The translations under genes and the position numbers were made by a program. Shown one piece after another: positions 12,157-22,824 of a DNA stretch of 64,000 bases. Under the pieces are notes generated by a model that made no database searches, had not been told where the DNA came from, and saw only the letters and a list, made by a program, of their open reading frames with translations. The DNA comes from Ustilago trichophora (taxonomy: Eukaryota; Basidiomycota; Ustilaginomycetes; Ustilaginales; Ustilaginaceae). The first letter of the stretch is position 1; every line of letters starts with the position of its first letter. The stretch spans positions 1,302,001-1,366,000 of the forward strand of contig OOIN01000004.1 in the NCBI GenBank assembly GCA_900323505.1. Direction: 5' to 3'.

Positions 12157-15100
12157 TTAGAAGACGGATCGCCGAGCCCTGCCAGAACCAGAAGCAGGAG
12201 GATCGCGTCTCCTCCTCGTCGAAGTGCTTCTTCCGAATCCTGCAAAGTTACCATCATCGCCATTGCCATCATTGCTGCTCTCATCATCGTCATCGTCATC
12301 GTCAAAGACCATGGTTGCCGCGCGTGCAGGGACGCGCTTCTTTGTCCTGGCAGCAGCCGCGGATGCAGTGGAGGGAGCTACCATCTCCTCATCGCTCTCC
12401 TCGACGAAGGCGGCTGGTCTCTTTCTTCCGCGTGCAGTCGCCACCGCAGCAGGTTTAGCTGGATCAGAACGCTGCAAAAGAGGACCGTGGCGACGTTGCA
12501 ACATCGTCGTCATATCTGCTTCATCTGTCGAGTCCATCGAATCGAGGCCATCCAAGTCCAGATTGACCGCTGAACCCTCCACCGAGGCAGGGTCGAGTGC
12601 CACCCGGCCTCGAGCTTTGTCACGAGCTTGCGGGATCGATTCGCTCTCATCGTCCGATGTGAGACCCTTCCTGGCGGTCGTCCTAGCCGATGGCTTCCCA
12701 CGTGAGGAAGTGACGGTTTCTGAAGTCGGATCAGACTGTCCGTTCTGCTGCTCTTCCCAGTACGACTGACCCAAGCCGTAATCATTACTCTCTGGCAGCA
12801 CCAGTGCGATCGACGGTCGAGCAGGCGCTTTCACCGCCGCGACGCTTGTTGCAGGCCTGATCACCGTCGACTTTGGTCGGAACTTTTTAAAGTTAGGTTT
12901 TCCCGCATCCTGCACACCAGTTCGCGCCTGCTGCTGCTCTTGTTGCTGTGGCTTCTGCCGAACAAGCGGCACAAAGTCGACCTGCACAAAGTTGCCCCGC
13001 ACATGAATGCGAAGTTCTTCCTCTGCCATCTGTTTGAATGCTTCATAGTCTTCGTCCATCGCACCATTCTGTGCTGGCGCCTTTTGTTGTGCTCGGGAGG
13101 CGACGAATTGGTCGAGCGTACCTGACTGTGTGTTTGGCTTGGCGATTTGGAGGCGGTTGAATTCTGCATCGAACTCATCCATCTTCTTGCCCTTGGCGCG
13201 TTGGGTATTGAGTGCTTTGAGGAATTGGGGCTCTGTGTCTGGTTGGGCGCCGTTGGGGAGGCCGGCTGCTTCGGTGGATGCCTCTGTGCCGACGATGCGG
13301 GTTCGTTCCGCAATGGAAGGCTGACTGGGTGGGACTTGATCGGCCGACTCGTGTTCAGGACCGGCAGTGCGGGCTCTTTTGGATGTCCTGTCAACATTGT
13401 CGGCGTTTTCGCCTGGCTCGGCGCCAGACTCTTGGCGCAGCGGGGGAGACTTGCGTTTGTGAGCATTACCTGCTGAGTTATCGACGGATTCAAGCATTTG
13501 ACTGGCTGCACTGCGTGCTTCTGAGGCCTGTGTTTGAACGAGAGACTCGCCCTGTGCTCGATCCTCTTCATCCAAGTCCATCCTGTATCGGCGACTCCTG
13601 GGAATGGAGCCAGCAATCAAACTGGCACCAACACCGTCACCAGCGATCGATCCAGGCATGTTACCCAATTCAGCAGCGGCACCACCATCAGGCCGCAATA
13701 TGGCATCAAAGATGTCCGATCGGCGAGCACGACTCGCCCCAGTACGTCTTGTCAATCCGCTCCGTTCCGCTCTGGTGAGTTGTGAAGATGATGGTTCGGC
13801 GGCTAGTTCCGAGGCTCGAACGTTGGACTGTGTGCTTGTTTCCGTAACCGGGTCATCTCTGGTAGCCACGTCTGCTTGCCCCGCCTCCGGCGGCGGTTGA
13901 GAATCAGTGTCCTCGCTAGTTTGTGCCTGTTTGCGTGTTCGACGTGTAAGAGGTCGTCTTTGCTGTTCGCCTGCGATTCTCGGTGGTTCCGCAGTAGGAG
14001 CTGAGGATGGTACTTCAGCAGGAACAGCAGGACTTGCCTCGTTCCGAGCAGGCATGGCTGCAGGTGGCGACGGTCTTTGGGGAGTCGGCTCCATCGCCGT
14101 AACGTCAGCTGCATTTCCTTGCTGAGTACCGGGCGGGGCAGCCGCAGTCGGGGCAGCTACAATCTCTACAGGACGCTCATCGGGTCCATCCGACGCATTA
14201 GGAATACTATTTAGATGTGCCCGCACATCGGCTGAAAAGACGGCATTCGTGATCGTATGGAATCCGCTTGGCATGGCGATCCTGAGATTTGTGCATGCAA
14301 CCGTACACGCATCCTTCCACGGCGTATGATCGTGCACTGCGCTTACCAACACGACCAGCCCTTCGTCCGGCGCCTCGCTACGAGCCTTACTTCCACTGTT
14401 CCGCCAGTAGGTAAGCGCGCTGTTCTTATACGGCATGAGAAGTTGTGCAAAATCGGCTTTTGTCTGTAGATTCTCTGCCTGTGGATTGTGGGTGAAAACA
14501 TGTGCCCCTGCCACGGCGAGGATGCTCTTATAGATTGTCAGCTCCGCATCTTCGGAGGGGAGAGCGAAGAAGACACAGGTGGTGCCTTTGAGCATATAGG
14601 TCCGACGTTCATCTGGCAGTATTTTGTGAAGCAAATCTGGCAGGTCGCTGAGCTCTTGCTGGTCAAATGCGGGTTGGTTGGTAGCGAGGTTGAGCTCGTC
14701 CAGGGATGTTTCGAGGGACGCTGGGTCGTGGCGAGGTAGCTCTGCTCGGCGGAATAGCTCTTGGAAATATTGGATGGTCACGATGGGTCGGGCTTGTAGA
14801 AGTGCGCATAGCACCGACTCTGTAGGTTTTACTTGAATCAGGCAGAGGTGCGTATATCCGTCTCTCCATCGCGACTTTGCAGGCGACAAGTGGATCCCGA
14901 GCTGGAGCGCAGCTTTGCGCAGCGGTGCGATTGCAGTTTCTTTGATTTTGGCGGCAAAACACACTGCCACAGGCTTCCATATCAGGCGCAACGAGATGGT
15001 AGTTGTGAGCGCAAACGTATCGCCATGGCCCAACACATGTTCCTGATCGGCCGGCACTTGCACCTCTGTTGCCTCTGAACGCCGCTGATGAATTACGGCG

Positions 15101-15381
15101 AACGTCTTCCTACTCTTATTGGCTTCGAAGCGAATCGTGACGCGAGGTCGAAGGCTGACATCGTTGTGAAAGGACAGCGGATCGGAGACGTTGGCGAGTT
15201 GACTGGAGATAGACTCGTCGGATGCGACTGTGAGATGGCAAGATACGCGCGAGACAAACTTGCTGTCAATGACAATGTCGGCGGGGATCTTGCGACCGAG
15301 GGTGTAGGTCTGACCATATTTGAGGAGTTTGCTCAATTCTTGTCGGCTGTCCTCGGCGAAGCGACCTTGGAGGAGCCACAT
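12157..15381 (-). CDS. NBS1: NBS1 (nibrin) homologue, MRN complex subunit
   Basis: Single exon, 1074 residues, ATG at 15381. Residues about 24-115 form an FHA domain (YTLGRKIPADIVID, then SRVSCHLTV, carrying the G-R and S-x-x-H of phospho-threonine binding). BRCT-like sequence follows (HLSPAKSRWRDGYTHLCLIQ and onwards, about 170-390). The long middle is disordered and rich in Ala, Pro, Ser and Glu. Near residues 829-836 is NFKKFRPK, the basic Mre11-binding motif typical of the nibrin C-terminal region. The very C-terminus has a poly-Asp tract followed by NFAGFGRS and Arg-rich sequence, which could be the Tel1/ATM-recruiting end (inference). NBS1 scaffolds Mre11-Rad50 at DNA double-strand breaks in the nucleus. 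It is divergent from the GGA-type gene and shares a 0.68-kb promoter region with it. Confidence 0.88.
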   Translation of the reverse strand: MWLLQGRFAEDSRQELSKLLKYGQTYTLGRKIPADIVIDSKFVSRVSCHLTVASDESISSQLANVSDPLSFHNDVSLRPRVTIRFEANKSRKTFAVIHQRRSEATEVQVPADQEHVLGHGDTFALTTTISLRLIWKPVAVCFAAKIKETAIAPLRKAALQLGIHLSPAKSRWRDGYTHLCLIQVKPTESVLCALLQARPIVTIQYFQELFRRAELPRHDPASLETSLDELNLATNQPAFDQQELSDLPDLLHKILPDERRTYMLKGTTCVFFALPSEDAELTIYKSILAVAGAHVFTHNPQAENLQTKADFAQLLMPYKNSALTYWRNSGSKARSEAPDEGLVVLVSAVHDHTPWKDACTVACTNLRIAMPSGFHTITNAVFSADVRAHLNSIPNASDGPDERPVEIVAAPTAAAPPGTQQGNAADVTAMEPTPQRPSPPAAMPARNEASPAVPAEVPSSAPTAEPPRIAGEQQRRPLTRRTRKQAQTSEDTDSQPPPEAGQADVATRDDPVTETSTQSNVRASELAAEPSSSQLTRAERSGLTRRTGASRARRSDIFDAILRPDGGAAAELGNMPGSIAGDGVGASLIAGSIPRSRRYRMDLDEEDRAQGESLVQTQASEARSAASQMLESVDNSAGNAHKRKSPPLRQESGAEPGENADNVDRTSKRARTAGPEHESADQVPPSQPSIAERTRIVGTEASTEAAGLPNGAQPDTEPQFLKALNTQRAKGKKMDEFDAEFNRLQIAKPNTQSGTLDQFVASRAQQKAPAQNGAMDEDYEAFKQMAEEELRIHVRGNFVQVDFVPLVRQKPQQQEQQQARTGVQDAGKPNFKKFRPKSTVIRPATSVAAVKAPARPSIALVLPESNDYGLGQSYWEEQQNGQSDPTSETVTSSRGKPSARTTARKGLTSDDESESIPQARDKARGRVALDPASVEGSAVNLDLDGLDSMDSTDEADMTTMLQRRHGPLLQRSDPAKPAAVATARGRKRPAAFVEESDEEMVAPSTASAAAARTKKRVPARAATMVFDDDDDDDESSNDGNGDDGNFAGFGRSTSTRRRRDPPASGSGRARRSVF

Positions 15382-16060
15382 GGAGGTTTTGGTGGAAGCG
15401 CCTACTTGATGGGCACGTTGGGAGGGTGATGCTGGATGTTGGAAAGTTGGAAGTACGTCTATGCGCGACCAACCCCAAAAGTGACTTGGTGGACCTCAGC
15501 AGCGGTCGGCTTTTCTGTGATTCAACAGATTGTACAGTACGATGGAGAGTTGAAACTCGTTCGATGAAAGATGAGGGTGATTGTACGGTAGCGAGTTGGA
15601 CCCTTCTTCAGAAACGCTCAGCCGCCAAAATGTGTTACTTTCACATTTCCTGCAGATGTGGAGAAAGTGTCTGTGCCCGATTTGTCCGATTTCCCAGACT
15701 TGGCGCTCTCTCTCTCTGCGCCGCTCGAGCCAAGAAGTGTGATTGAGAATTTCCACGCGGCGGTCCAGCCTTCACAGTGACAGTTACACAATTCAGTTCA
15801 CGCTCCCCGAAAGCAAAGCGGTGTGTGTTGTCCGTGCCATCAACAACTTCCAAAATGCGTGTGTGCGTCTCCCTCCTGAAATCCGAAGAGAACCCACTTC
15901 TGCTCACTCTCATATCATCGTCATCACCCTGGTCTCCTCCTCTCCTCACTTTACTCTGCTCAAGCACAGCGCATCGATCACTGGCACTCAGCCTTCCGCT
16001 AGCATTTTCTTGCCGAACCACCTCGACCAGCTTTCACTACCATATAGAGAGGCCACCACC
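15382..16060. promoter_or_regulatory. Divergent promoter region NBS1 / GGA adaptor
   Basis: Shared 679-bp upstream region. It contains one TGTACAGTAC element at 15531-15540. The open frame of the GGA gene continues upstream of its ATG to about 15743 without a start codon, so this part is likely 5' leader. The stretch before 16061 is C/T-rich. Confidence 0.5.
15530..15540. repeat. TGTACAGTAC palindrome
   Basis: Single copy of the dispersed GTAC palindrome core, 150 bp upstream of the NBS1 start codon. Confidence 0.8.
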
Positions 16061-17707
16061 ATGTACAACCACCACTCGCAGGGCCGCTATGGAGGCTCCT
16101 CCGCCTCGCGCAGCACCTCTTCCTCCACCGCCGATTCCATACCCCAGGGAGCACTAGGCGCACTCGCCGACTGGGCCGCCCGCAACCTCGACCCTGAACT
16201 TCAAACCTCGCCCGTCTCGGTCTATGTCGAGCGATGCTGTCATCCCGCTCTATCCCAACCCAACCTCGCACTCAACCTCGAACTTGCAGACTATGTCAAT
16301 CAGAAAAAGGCAAACACTCCCCGAGAAGCTGCCTTTGAAACCGTACGCAAGATCAACTCGCGCAATCCTCACGTTGGGATGTTGGGTCTCTCGTTGCTCG
16401 ATATTCTCGTCAAGAATTGCGGATATCCTCTCCACCTTCAGATCGCAACAAAGGAGTTTCTCAACGAGATGGTCAAAAGGTTTCCCGAGCGTCCACCCGT
16501 CTTCCCCTCCCCCGTGCAGAGCAAGATCCTTGAGCTGATCCACGAGTGGAAACTCACGCTCTGTGTCACCTCCAAGCACCGAGAGGATCTTGTGCACATT
16601 CGAGACATGCACCGTCTGTTGACGTACAAAGGCTATCGTTTCCCCAACGTCGACTCTCGTGCTGCAAGCGTGATGAATTCGGACAACAATCTAAAATCTC
16701 CCGAGGAGCTCGAGGAGGAAGATCGGGCAGCACAAGGGGCGAAACTTCAAGAACTCATCCGAAGGGGTACACCAAAGGACTTGGCACAGGCGCAGGAATT
16801 GATGAAGATCATGTCCGGAGCTGAGCCCGAGAACAAGCCTGACTATAGCAAGCAGACGAGAAGGGAACTGGATAAAGTCCAATCGCGAGCGATCTTGCTC
16901 AACGACATGCTGAACAATGCCAAAGAGGGGGAAAAGTTTGTTCAAGGGGATGCTTATGATCAGATTGCCAGTCACTTGCGTAGTGTCCAGCCAAGGATTC
17001 AGAAATGGATCGGCGATGTCGAGGAGGGCCAAGAGGGTGCAGGAGACAATATGGATCGGTTGTTGTTGGTAAATGATTTGATCAATCAGGTGGTGGAGAG
17101 GTATAAGCAGTTTACCAAGGGTAACTTTGGAGCCCAAGTGGTGATTGATCCTAGTATTGATCCCAAGAAGGGTGGGGCGGATGCGGTGCCCACGGCAAAG
17201 ATTAGCGATCTGATCAGCTTTGACGACGAGCCAAAGGTGGAGGCTAGCTCGGCAGGCAAGGATGGTGGCAAGAAGGATGTCGGTGGAGGTAGTATTATGG
17301 ACGATTTCGCTTCGCTTACGTTCGACGATGCTCCTTCTACCGCAGCGAAGAACTCGGCGAGACCAGCAGCAGGACAGATGGGATTGGGCGATCTCCCAGC
17401 AGACCTTTTCTCTACAACCAATGGCAGTGGCAGCTCTACTCCCAAATCTGGTCCTACGGGCGCCAACCCCGCGTCAGGTTTAGGCAATTGGGGAGCTCTG
17501 CAATTACCCACCACTGCAACTTCCACTTCTACCTCCCCGCGTATTCCTCAACCTGCTCCTGCACCTGCACAGCAAAACTTGATCGATATGCCAGCTCTCA
17601 CCCCAAACTCTTCTTCATCAAATGGTCGGCAACAAATGTCACAGCAGCAACAACAGAAAGCTAAAGCCAGTGACCCATTTGCTGACCTCGATGCAATGTT
17701 CAAGTAA
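16061..17707 (+). CDS. GGA-type VHS-GAT clathrin adaptor lacking a GAE domain
   Basis: Single exon, 548 residues; ATG 16061 sits in a CCACCACC context. Residues about 57-195 are a VHS domain: NLALNLELADYVNQKK, SLLDILVKNCGYPLHLQIA and HIRDMHRLLTYKGYRFP match yeast Gga proteins closely. Residues about 224-355 are a GAT domain (GAKLQELIRRGTPKDLAQAQ, then ELMKIMSG, plus the three-helix part). GAT binds Arf-GTP and ubiquitin at the trans-Golgi network. The C-terminal third is disordered with candidate clathrin boxes (LISFDDE at 384-390, LIDMPAL near 500) and an ear-binding DPF near the end (DPFADLDAMFK). The gamma-ear (GAE) domain of yeast and animal GGAs is absent, and the next gene leaves no room for a further exon encoding it. 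The role is sorting from Golgi to endosome by inference. A Lsb5-like protein is the alternative call. Confidence 0.85.
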   Translation: MYNHHSQGRYGGSSASRSTSSSTADSIPQGALGALADWAARNLDPELQTSPVSVYVERCCHPALSQPNLALNLELADYVNQKKANTPREAAFETVRKINSRNPHVGMLGLSLLDILVKNCGYPLHLQIATKEFLNEMVKRFPERPPVFPSPVQSKILELIHEWKLTLCVTSKHREDLVHIRDMHRLLTYKGYRFPNVDSRAASVMNSDNNLKSPEELEEEDRAAQGAKLQELIRRGTPKDLAQAQELMKIMSGAEPENKPDYSKQTRRELDKVQSRAILLNDMLNNAKEGEKFVQGDAYDQIASHLRSVQPRIQKWIGDVEEGQEGAGDNMDRLLLVNDLINQVVERYKQFTKGNFGAQVVIDPSIDPKKGGADAVPTAKISDLISFDDEPKVEASSAGKDGGKKDVGGGSIMDDFASLTFDDAPSTAAKNSARPAAGQMGLGDLPADLFSTTNGSGSSTPKSGPTGANPASGLGNWGALQLPTTATSTSTSPRIPQPAPAPAQQNLIDMPALTPNSSSSNGRQQMSQQQQQKAKASDPFADLDAMFK

Positions 17708-17917
17708 GCTTTTTCTTCACCTTTGTCTTGTCACTTTGTCTTTTTTTTTTTTCTTTTTTTCTTTCGAGAATTCATAGCATAACTTTGCCATACAATCTTT
17801 GTCAAGTCTTGTGGGTCAAAGTGTGGAGATGAAGGTCTGTTTTTTTCTTGGGGGGAGGGGGGGAATTTGCTGTGTTTGAGTGCGAGATTGATGTACAAAA
17901 GGGGGAGAGAAATGGTT

Positions 17918-17951
17918 TCATTCGAGAATGATGGCAGTGTCCTTATTCGAT

Positions 17952-17982
<31 letters not shown>

Positions 17983-20014
17983 TGTTGTTGTTGGTGGTGT
18001 TAGGAGGAGGTTGGGTGGTTTTTTGCTTCTTTTCAAAGGTGGTCATTTGATCAGCAGTGGTGATTTCAGAAGGTGCAATCTGATCATCCGGAAGAGGACG
18101 CTTCTTGCCAACTACACTATTGATAGGCTTGACTACAAGATCCGCAACCTCGACAGCCATTGGTACATCATCATTGTCGGAATCGTCAGAATCCGCTTTG
18201 GTATCAGCTTCAATCTTAGGTGGTCTCTGCTTAGGCCTTGACAATTCTGTAGTCAAGATCTTTACCGCCTCAACTTCAGCTTGAGCTTCACCGCTTCGGA
18301 CGGAAATGACAACATTAACCGCTTGCAACAACTGATCTTCATCCATAATTGTCAATATCGACCCTTTTTCCAATCCCATCTCCTTCAAACTCTTGCCCAA
18401 GTTATCCTCAAAATCAGGATCTGCCAAGATCTTATTCCCATTATACACTACCAAATCTTCCTCTCCCATCCCCAAAGCCTCCTTGGCCACTTTATCCACC
18501 ACCACTTCCAACGTCACATCTTCCAAACTCGCCACCACGATGGGGATGTATACATCCTGGCAAACTCCACATCGAGGGTTCGGCTTGGAAGGCGGCCAGC
18601 TGGTGATCATCCGCTTGTCACCACGGGCCAGAGAGACCCAACGCATCTTGTCCCATTTGCCACTGAGTGCGTGGAGAGCTTGCAGAGCCAACAGGCCTGC
18701 AATGATGGCATTGGTCGAGGCGATGGCGGGGATGATGTTTCCGGCCATCTGCTTGACTTCGAATCGAGTCTTGCGGTCAATGTGATAGACGATGGAGCGG
18801 AGGTTTGACGAGGCGGTGACAAAGTCGAGTGCATCCTCGTCGTCTTTATCAAAGGAGAGGGGCTGGGTGAGGTCGGCTGCCGCTCGGATGGCGAGAGAGG
18901 AGACGCTGCTGAGAAAGAGCTCGACATTGTCTTTGAGCGTGAGGGTGCGTTGGTCTTTGAGCTTGGATGCGTTGGCGCCGTTTGTGGTGGAAGCTGCGTC
19001 AGGTGCAGATGCGGAAGGGTCCTGAGGAGCAGTGCTTGCTGTGGAATCAGTGCTGTCGACAGCAGGAACGCCACTGAGAGCATCCTGGTAGACCAGGGGA
19101 ACAGGCTTGACCGGGCGGTGCGTCCACATCTCCTCCATGCCCAGCAATCGCTCAATGTCGTTCTTGTAGACCTTGTTGAAGATACGCTCTGCCACTGCGC
19201 GCACAGCGTCCTGGTCGCCATTTTTAGCAGCCTCCACCAGCGAAGCTCGGATATCCCGCATCTCACGAGCCTCTTTGCGCAGACTGTCGATTTCCTGAGC
19301 ATCCTCTCCATCAGCAATAGCCTTGTCGAGCTCTTGATCTTCGGTCTCGTCGTCTGCGCCAAACAGCTGGGTGAAAAGCCAGCTCTTGGCCCACACGATA
19401 CAGTGAATTGGCGTCGAAGGTGTCGAGCGAATGGTGCAGACGGGGAAAGTCTTGGGCGTGGGTTTGGGCACGCAATCGTAGCACTCAGTAAGACCACGTC
19501 TGATAGGCTGAACTTGCCCCTGGAATCCAGTAGTACCGCTCTCGATGAGCGGGACGTCAGCAGCAATGCACATCTGGTTGACCCATCGTCGGGCATCGAG
19601 ATTGTCGAGCGCATTCATGACGAGGTCAAAGCTCTGGAAGTAAGCGACGCCAAAGCGGGGTTCCTTGATATTGGCATGGTAGGCGACAATGTTGGGGAGC
19701 GGATTGAAGGAGGATGCGGTTTGCTTTGCTACGAGGGATTTGGGCTTTTTGATATGCTGCTTCTGGAAGAGAAACTGACGGTTGAGATTGGAGAGGTCGA
19801 TGGTATCGAGATCGATGATCTCGATGTTTCCAAAGCCAGTGAGCACGAGATTCTTGAGAAGCTCGCAGCCAATACCTCCCGCACCAACTACGAGGACTTT
19901 GGCGGTGTTGGTGAATTTGAAGGCCTCGTCACCGAGGATTGACTGTGCGAGAGCATAGCGGGCGGGCTGAGCCGCGTCGTTCTGTGTGGAGGAAGAGGAC
20001 GCTTCGGCCGCCAT
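17918..20014 (-). CDS. UBA2: SUMO-activating enzyme subunit UBA2 (SAE2)
   Basis: Single exon, 698 residues, ATG 20014. UBA2 with Aos1 adenylates SUMO and passes it as a thioester to Ubc9. The adenylation domain has the nucleotide loop GAGGIGCELLKN (44-55) and the DLDTIDLSNLNRQFLF segment (68-83). Zinc-binding pairs are CYDC (178-181) and the later NPRCGVCQD. The catalytic cysteine is C193 in FPVCTIRSTPS. The conserved GNIIPAIASTNAIIAGL stretch and a ubiquitin-fold domain follow. The C-terminal tail carries KKRPLP, a probable nuclear signal, then a poly-Asn/poly-Asp run from a trinucleotide repeat. It lies tail to tail with the GGA gene, the stops being 210 bp apart. All key residues expected of the family are present. 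Confidence 0.96.
17952..17994. repeat. GTC/GTT trinucleotide repeat within UBA2
   Basis: About ten GTC followed by four GTT units on the + strand, encoding poly-Asp and poly-Asn in the UBA2 tail. Length is expected to vary between strains. Confidence 0.9.
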
Positions 20015-20514
20015 GGTCGTGAGCGAGCGAGGTATCCAACTGAGTGCTAAGTAGATGCAGATGCAGATGCAGATGAGCTCGTGCCGGTGATGATGGTTGA
20101 AGATGGCTCAGCAACAAGACTGGCGCGTCGATTGAGTGATGTCGAAAAGAAACGCAATCTTCGTGGGGGAAAAAGTGTCTTTCAAAACAGGCGACGTGTG
20201 ACAGACATGAGCAAGAGCAATTTGAATGAGACTCACGTCGGTGTGTCGTGTTTGATGAAAAGGCGAACAAAGTGGAGGCGACACCCGCAGCTTGCGCTTT
20301 CCGCACTTGTCTTTTGATGTCGGCTCAATGCTGTACAGTACTGGCTTTCAACGATGGATTTGTATCAACACCTTCATCTTTGACGCACGAATTTGCAAGC
20401 AGAAGTCTCATTGACAGCGGAAGTGCATTGCTCCATTGATGGTCGGAAGGGTATCACAAAACTTTATTCGTATGTCCGAGCAGATGTTGACTGACAGTGG
20501 TACAATAGAATCTT
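20015..20514. promoter_or_regulatory. Upstream region of UBA2 / 3' region of ALYREF gene
   Basis: 500 bp between the UBA2 start and the end of the upstream ALYREF-like gene, both on the minus strand. It contains an ACAGATGC-like hexamer run (GCAGAT repeated, about 20055-20074) and one palindrome CTGTACAGTACT at 20331-20342. No coding region is supported. Confidence 0.5.
20331..20342. repeat. CTGTACAGTACT palindrome
   Basis: Member of the dispersed GTAC palindrome family, between the UBA2 start and the ALYREF stop. Confidence 0.8.
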
Positions 20515-21652
20515 CTACGACATTTCGACATCCTGAGCATTTGATGGCTGAGCACTGTTTGTCGCAGGGGCATCGGCCGAAGCAGTCGCAGCGCCGCTAG
20601 ATGGTGCATTCATGAAAGCCTCGAGCTCGGCATCCAAGTCGGCTGCCGTTACAGGCTTGCGCTTCTCACGTTTCGGAGCAGCGTTCCGAGGATGCGCGGA
20701 CTGCTTAGTTGCACGAGTTGGTTCACGCTGACCGCCGCGATCTCCTTTACGAAGAGGACCAAGACGGTCCGCAAAGCTGTTTGCGGCACCTTTTGCTTCC
20801 GCGCCATCTCTGTACAGCGCGTGACAGCAATGAAAGGAAATGAAAGGATGTGGATCGGTCAGTTGGCACGTTGGGGCGTTCTGACTCGGTAAAGACGAAC
20901 ATGTAACACTCACGCTTTAAGCCTTGATGAAAGATCGAAGCGGGACAGGAGGGAACGCTGAACGTGAATGTCTTTGGGTCGCTCGGCACGCATCTCTTGT
21001 GTGATGCTGATGATCTGACCTTTGGCTTTGGCGCCATCAAACTCGTTCTTGGCTTGCAATGCGTGGTTGGGGTTTTCGTAGACTACGACAGCCCTTCCTG
21101 TGGATCGGTCGCTGCGATCGTACTGAAACAAATCAGAGAACAAGAAGGAGGATGTAGCCGTGCTTGCGTCAGATATCCACTCTGTTTGAGCAAGGGTAGT
21201 TGCACAAACTTTACCTTTATGAAAGACTTGGTGACGGGACCAATCGACTCGAACAACTCTTTGAGATCGTGTTCAGAGACATCGTAATGGAGATTCTCGA
21301 TGGTCAGCTTGCCGGTGGGCTTGACTTCGTTGACCTCGGATTTGTCTTGAGGAAAGTACATGGGTGCACGAGATGATGCGTTGCGAGGAGCGCGACGTGA
21401 CCCTTCAGAGTCTTGATATCGGTCATGCTTCCATGAGCCAGCATTGTCTGCGGCGGATGATCTGGATGATCTCTGTTTCGTGCACCATCAAAGAGAAACG
21501 AACGAGGGTCAGTCAAGCTTTTTCGTCGAGGAGCTGCGGAGGGGGGCGTGGTATGAAGACGTAGGACATACGCTGTAGGGTGAATTTCGGCTTGCGGCAC
21601 CGGATGTGCGCGAGTTGGATGAAGAAGACAACGGCTGATCAAGGCGGTCCAT
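20515..21652 (-). CDS. ALYREF/Yra1/Mlo3-type mRNA export factor (RRM protein)
   Basis: Four exons rebuilt: 21572-21652, 21215-21472, 20914-21122 and 20515-20809. The introns are 99, 92 and 104 bp with donors GTATGT, GTAAAG and GTGAGT; all junctions keep frame, giving 280 residues. One RRM spans about residues 75-150. RNP2-like KLTIENLHYDVSEHDLKELF and the loop YDRSDRSTGRAVVVYE match the ALYREF RRM, in which YDRSGRSxG is diagnostic. The N-terminus is basic and Ser/Arg-rich (RSSRSSAAD, GSRRAPRN). The C-terminus has LGPLRKGDRGG and the acidic helix DLDAELEAFM, which resembles the conserved C-terminal UAP56/Sub2-binding motif of REF proteins. The protein couples splicing and transcription (TREX complex) to nuclear export of mRNA. 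The canonical N-terminal UAP56 motif is poorly conserved (MDRLDQPL). Confidence 0.9.
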
Positions 21653-21881
21653 CTTTGGCTGAGTTACAAATGAGAAGTTGATGAAGGTGGATGTGGGATG
21701 TGTCGCGAAAGTGGGACGTCAACGCGCGTTGGTGGTGCAGAAAGTCTGATCGAGTGAAGAGAGTGGACCCTGTTGACTTTGTCGCGAAGGAGGTGGTGAA
21801 CGGGTGAGCAGGCGCGCCTTAACTGCTGTTAGGTCGTTTTGACTGACATGATTCAAAAAAATAAATTCGGTTTGGCCGACG

Positions 21882-21901
21882 GTACTGTACAGTACAGTAC
21901 A
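21882..21901. repeat. GTACTGTACAGTACAGTAC element
   Basis: Full palindromic core GTACTGTACAGTAC plus one extra TACAG unit. Confidence 0.85.
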
Positions 21902-22393
21902 AAGCCACGCGAGCGGGTGATGAAGTTTCTCTGATCGAGCGCTAATTTTGCTAGCGATTCTCGTGGCTGTCTCGTACCAGGGTTGCATAAAGTCGCCATT
22001 GCCAGTGTTGATTAGCGGATGGAAAAGTAAGCTAGGCAGTCTCCTTATCGTGGGTATAGTGACATGACCATTTGGTTTGAGAGAGCGGCTCGAGGGTTGA
22101 AAGGGTCGAGAGGGGGGAAATGCGCCAGCAAGAGAAAGGGGGTTTGGAAGCGAAGAGGTGCGAGCTTCGATTTGACTGAACATCTGGCCGAACATGAACC
22201 CGTCATCGGCACATCTGCTAGGAACGGCAAAAGATAGTGAATTTTGGAAACCAACACCAAAAAGGCCCAGAAGCCTTGCTGATTTCAAAATGACGTTCAA
22301 TTCTTGCTTGGAAACACACAGTTGTGTAACTTACAGTGCTGCAGCTGCAAAGTGATTTTCAAATTTTCGATTCTCTGTGGACGGTGATGGATG

Positions 22394-22409
22394 CAGTACT
22401 GTACAGTAG
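22394..22409. repeat. CAGTACTGTACAGTAG element
   Basis: Palindromic core with one mismatch at the end, 0.7 kb upstream of SPE2. Confidence 0.8.
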
Positions 22410-22824
22410 TTAGCACGAGAAGAATTCAAAATCGTCACACCCAAAGTCAGAAGACGGGTCAACAGTGCTTCTTCCCTCACATAGAGAGAGAGAAAGAGAA
22501 AGAGGGGAAAAAAAATCTAGCTTGGTCGTCTGCTCACGGCACTGCCCCGCCGTTACTCGTGTTGCTCTTCACACCTGTTGCACCTCCCCATCTTTCCTTC
22601 CTCTTCCTCCATCATCCTACTTATCGGACACTCAAGCCTCAACTTGCGACCCCTCGCACTATCAGCTACTACCAAAGAAGGCAGACTCGTTTCCCTTCTT
22701 TCCTTGATCAAAAAAAGAAAAAACACCTCGCTCAACAATCGCCCACAGCCGGCACCCTATCATCTCACTCCTGCAAACCAGGAGCTAGCAACCCTGTTGG
22801 ACCTCACCCTCGTCGCTTCCTTCC

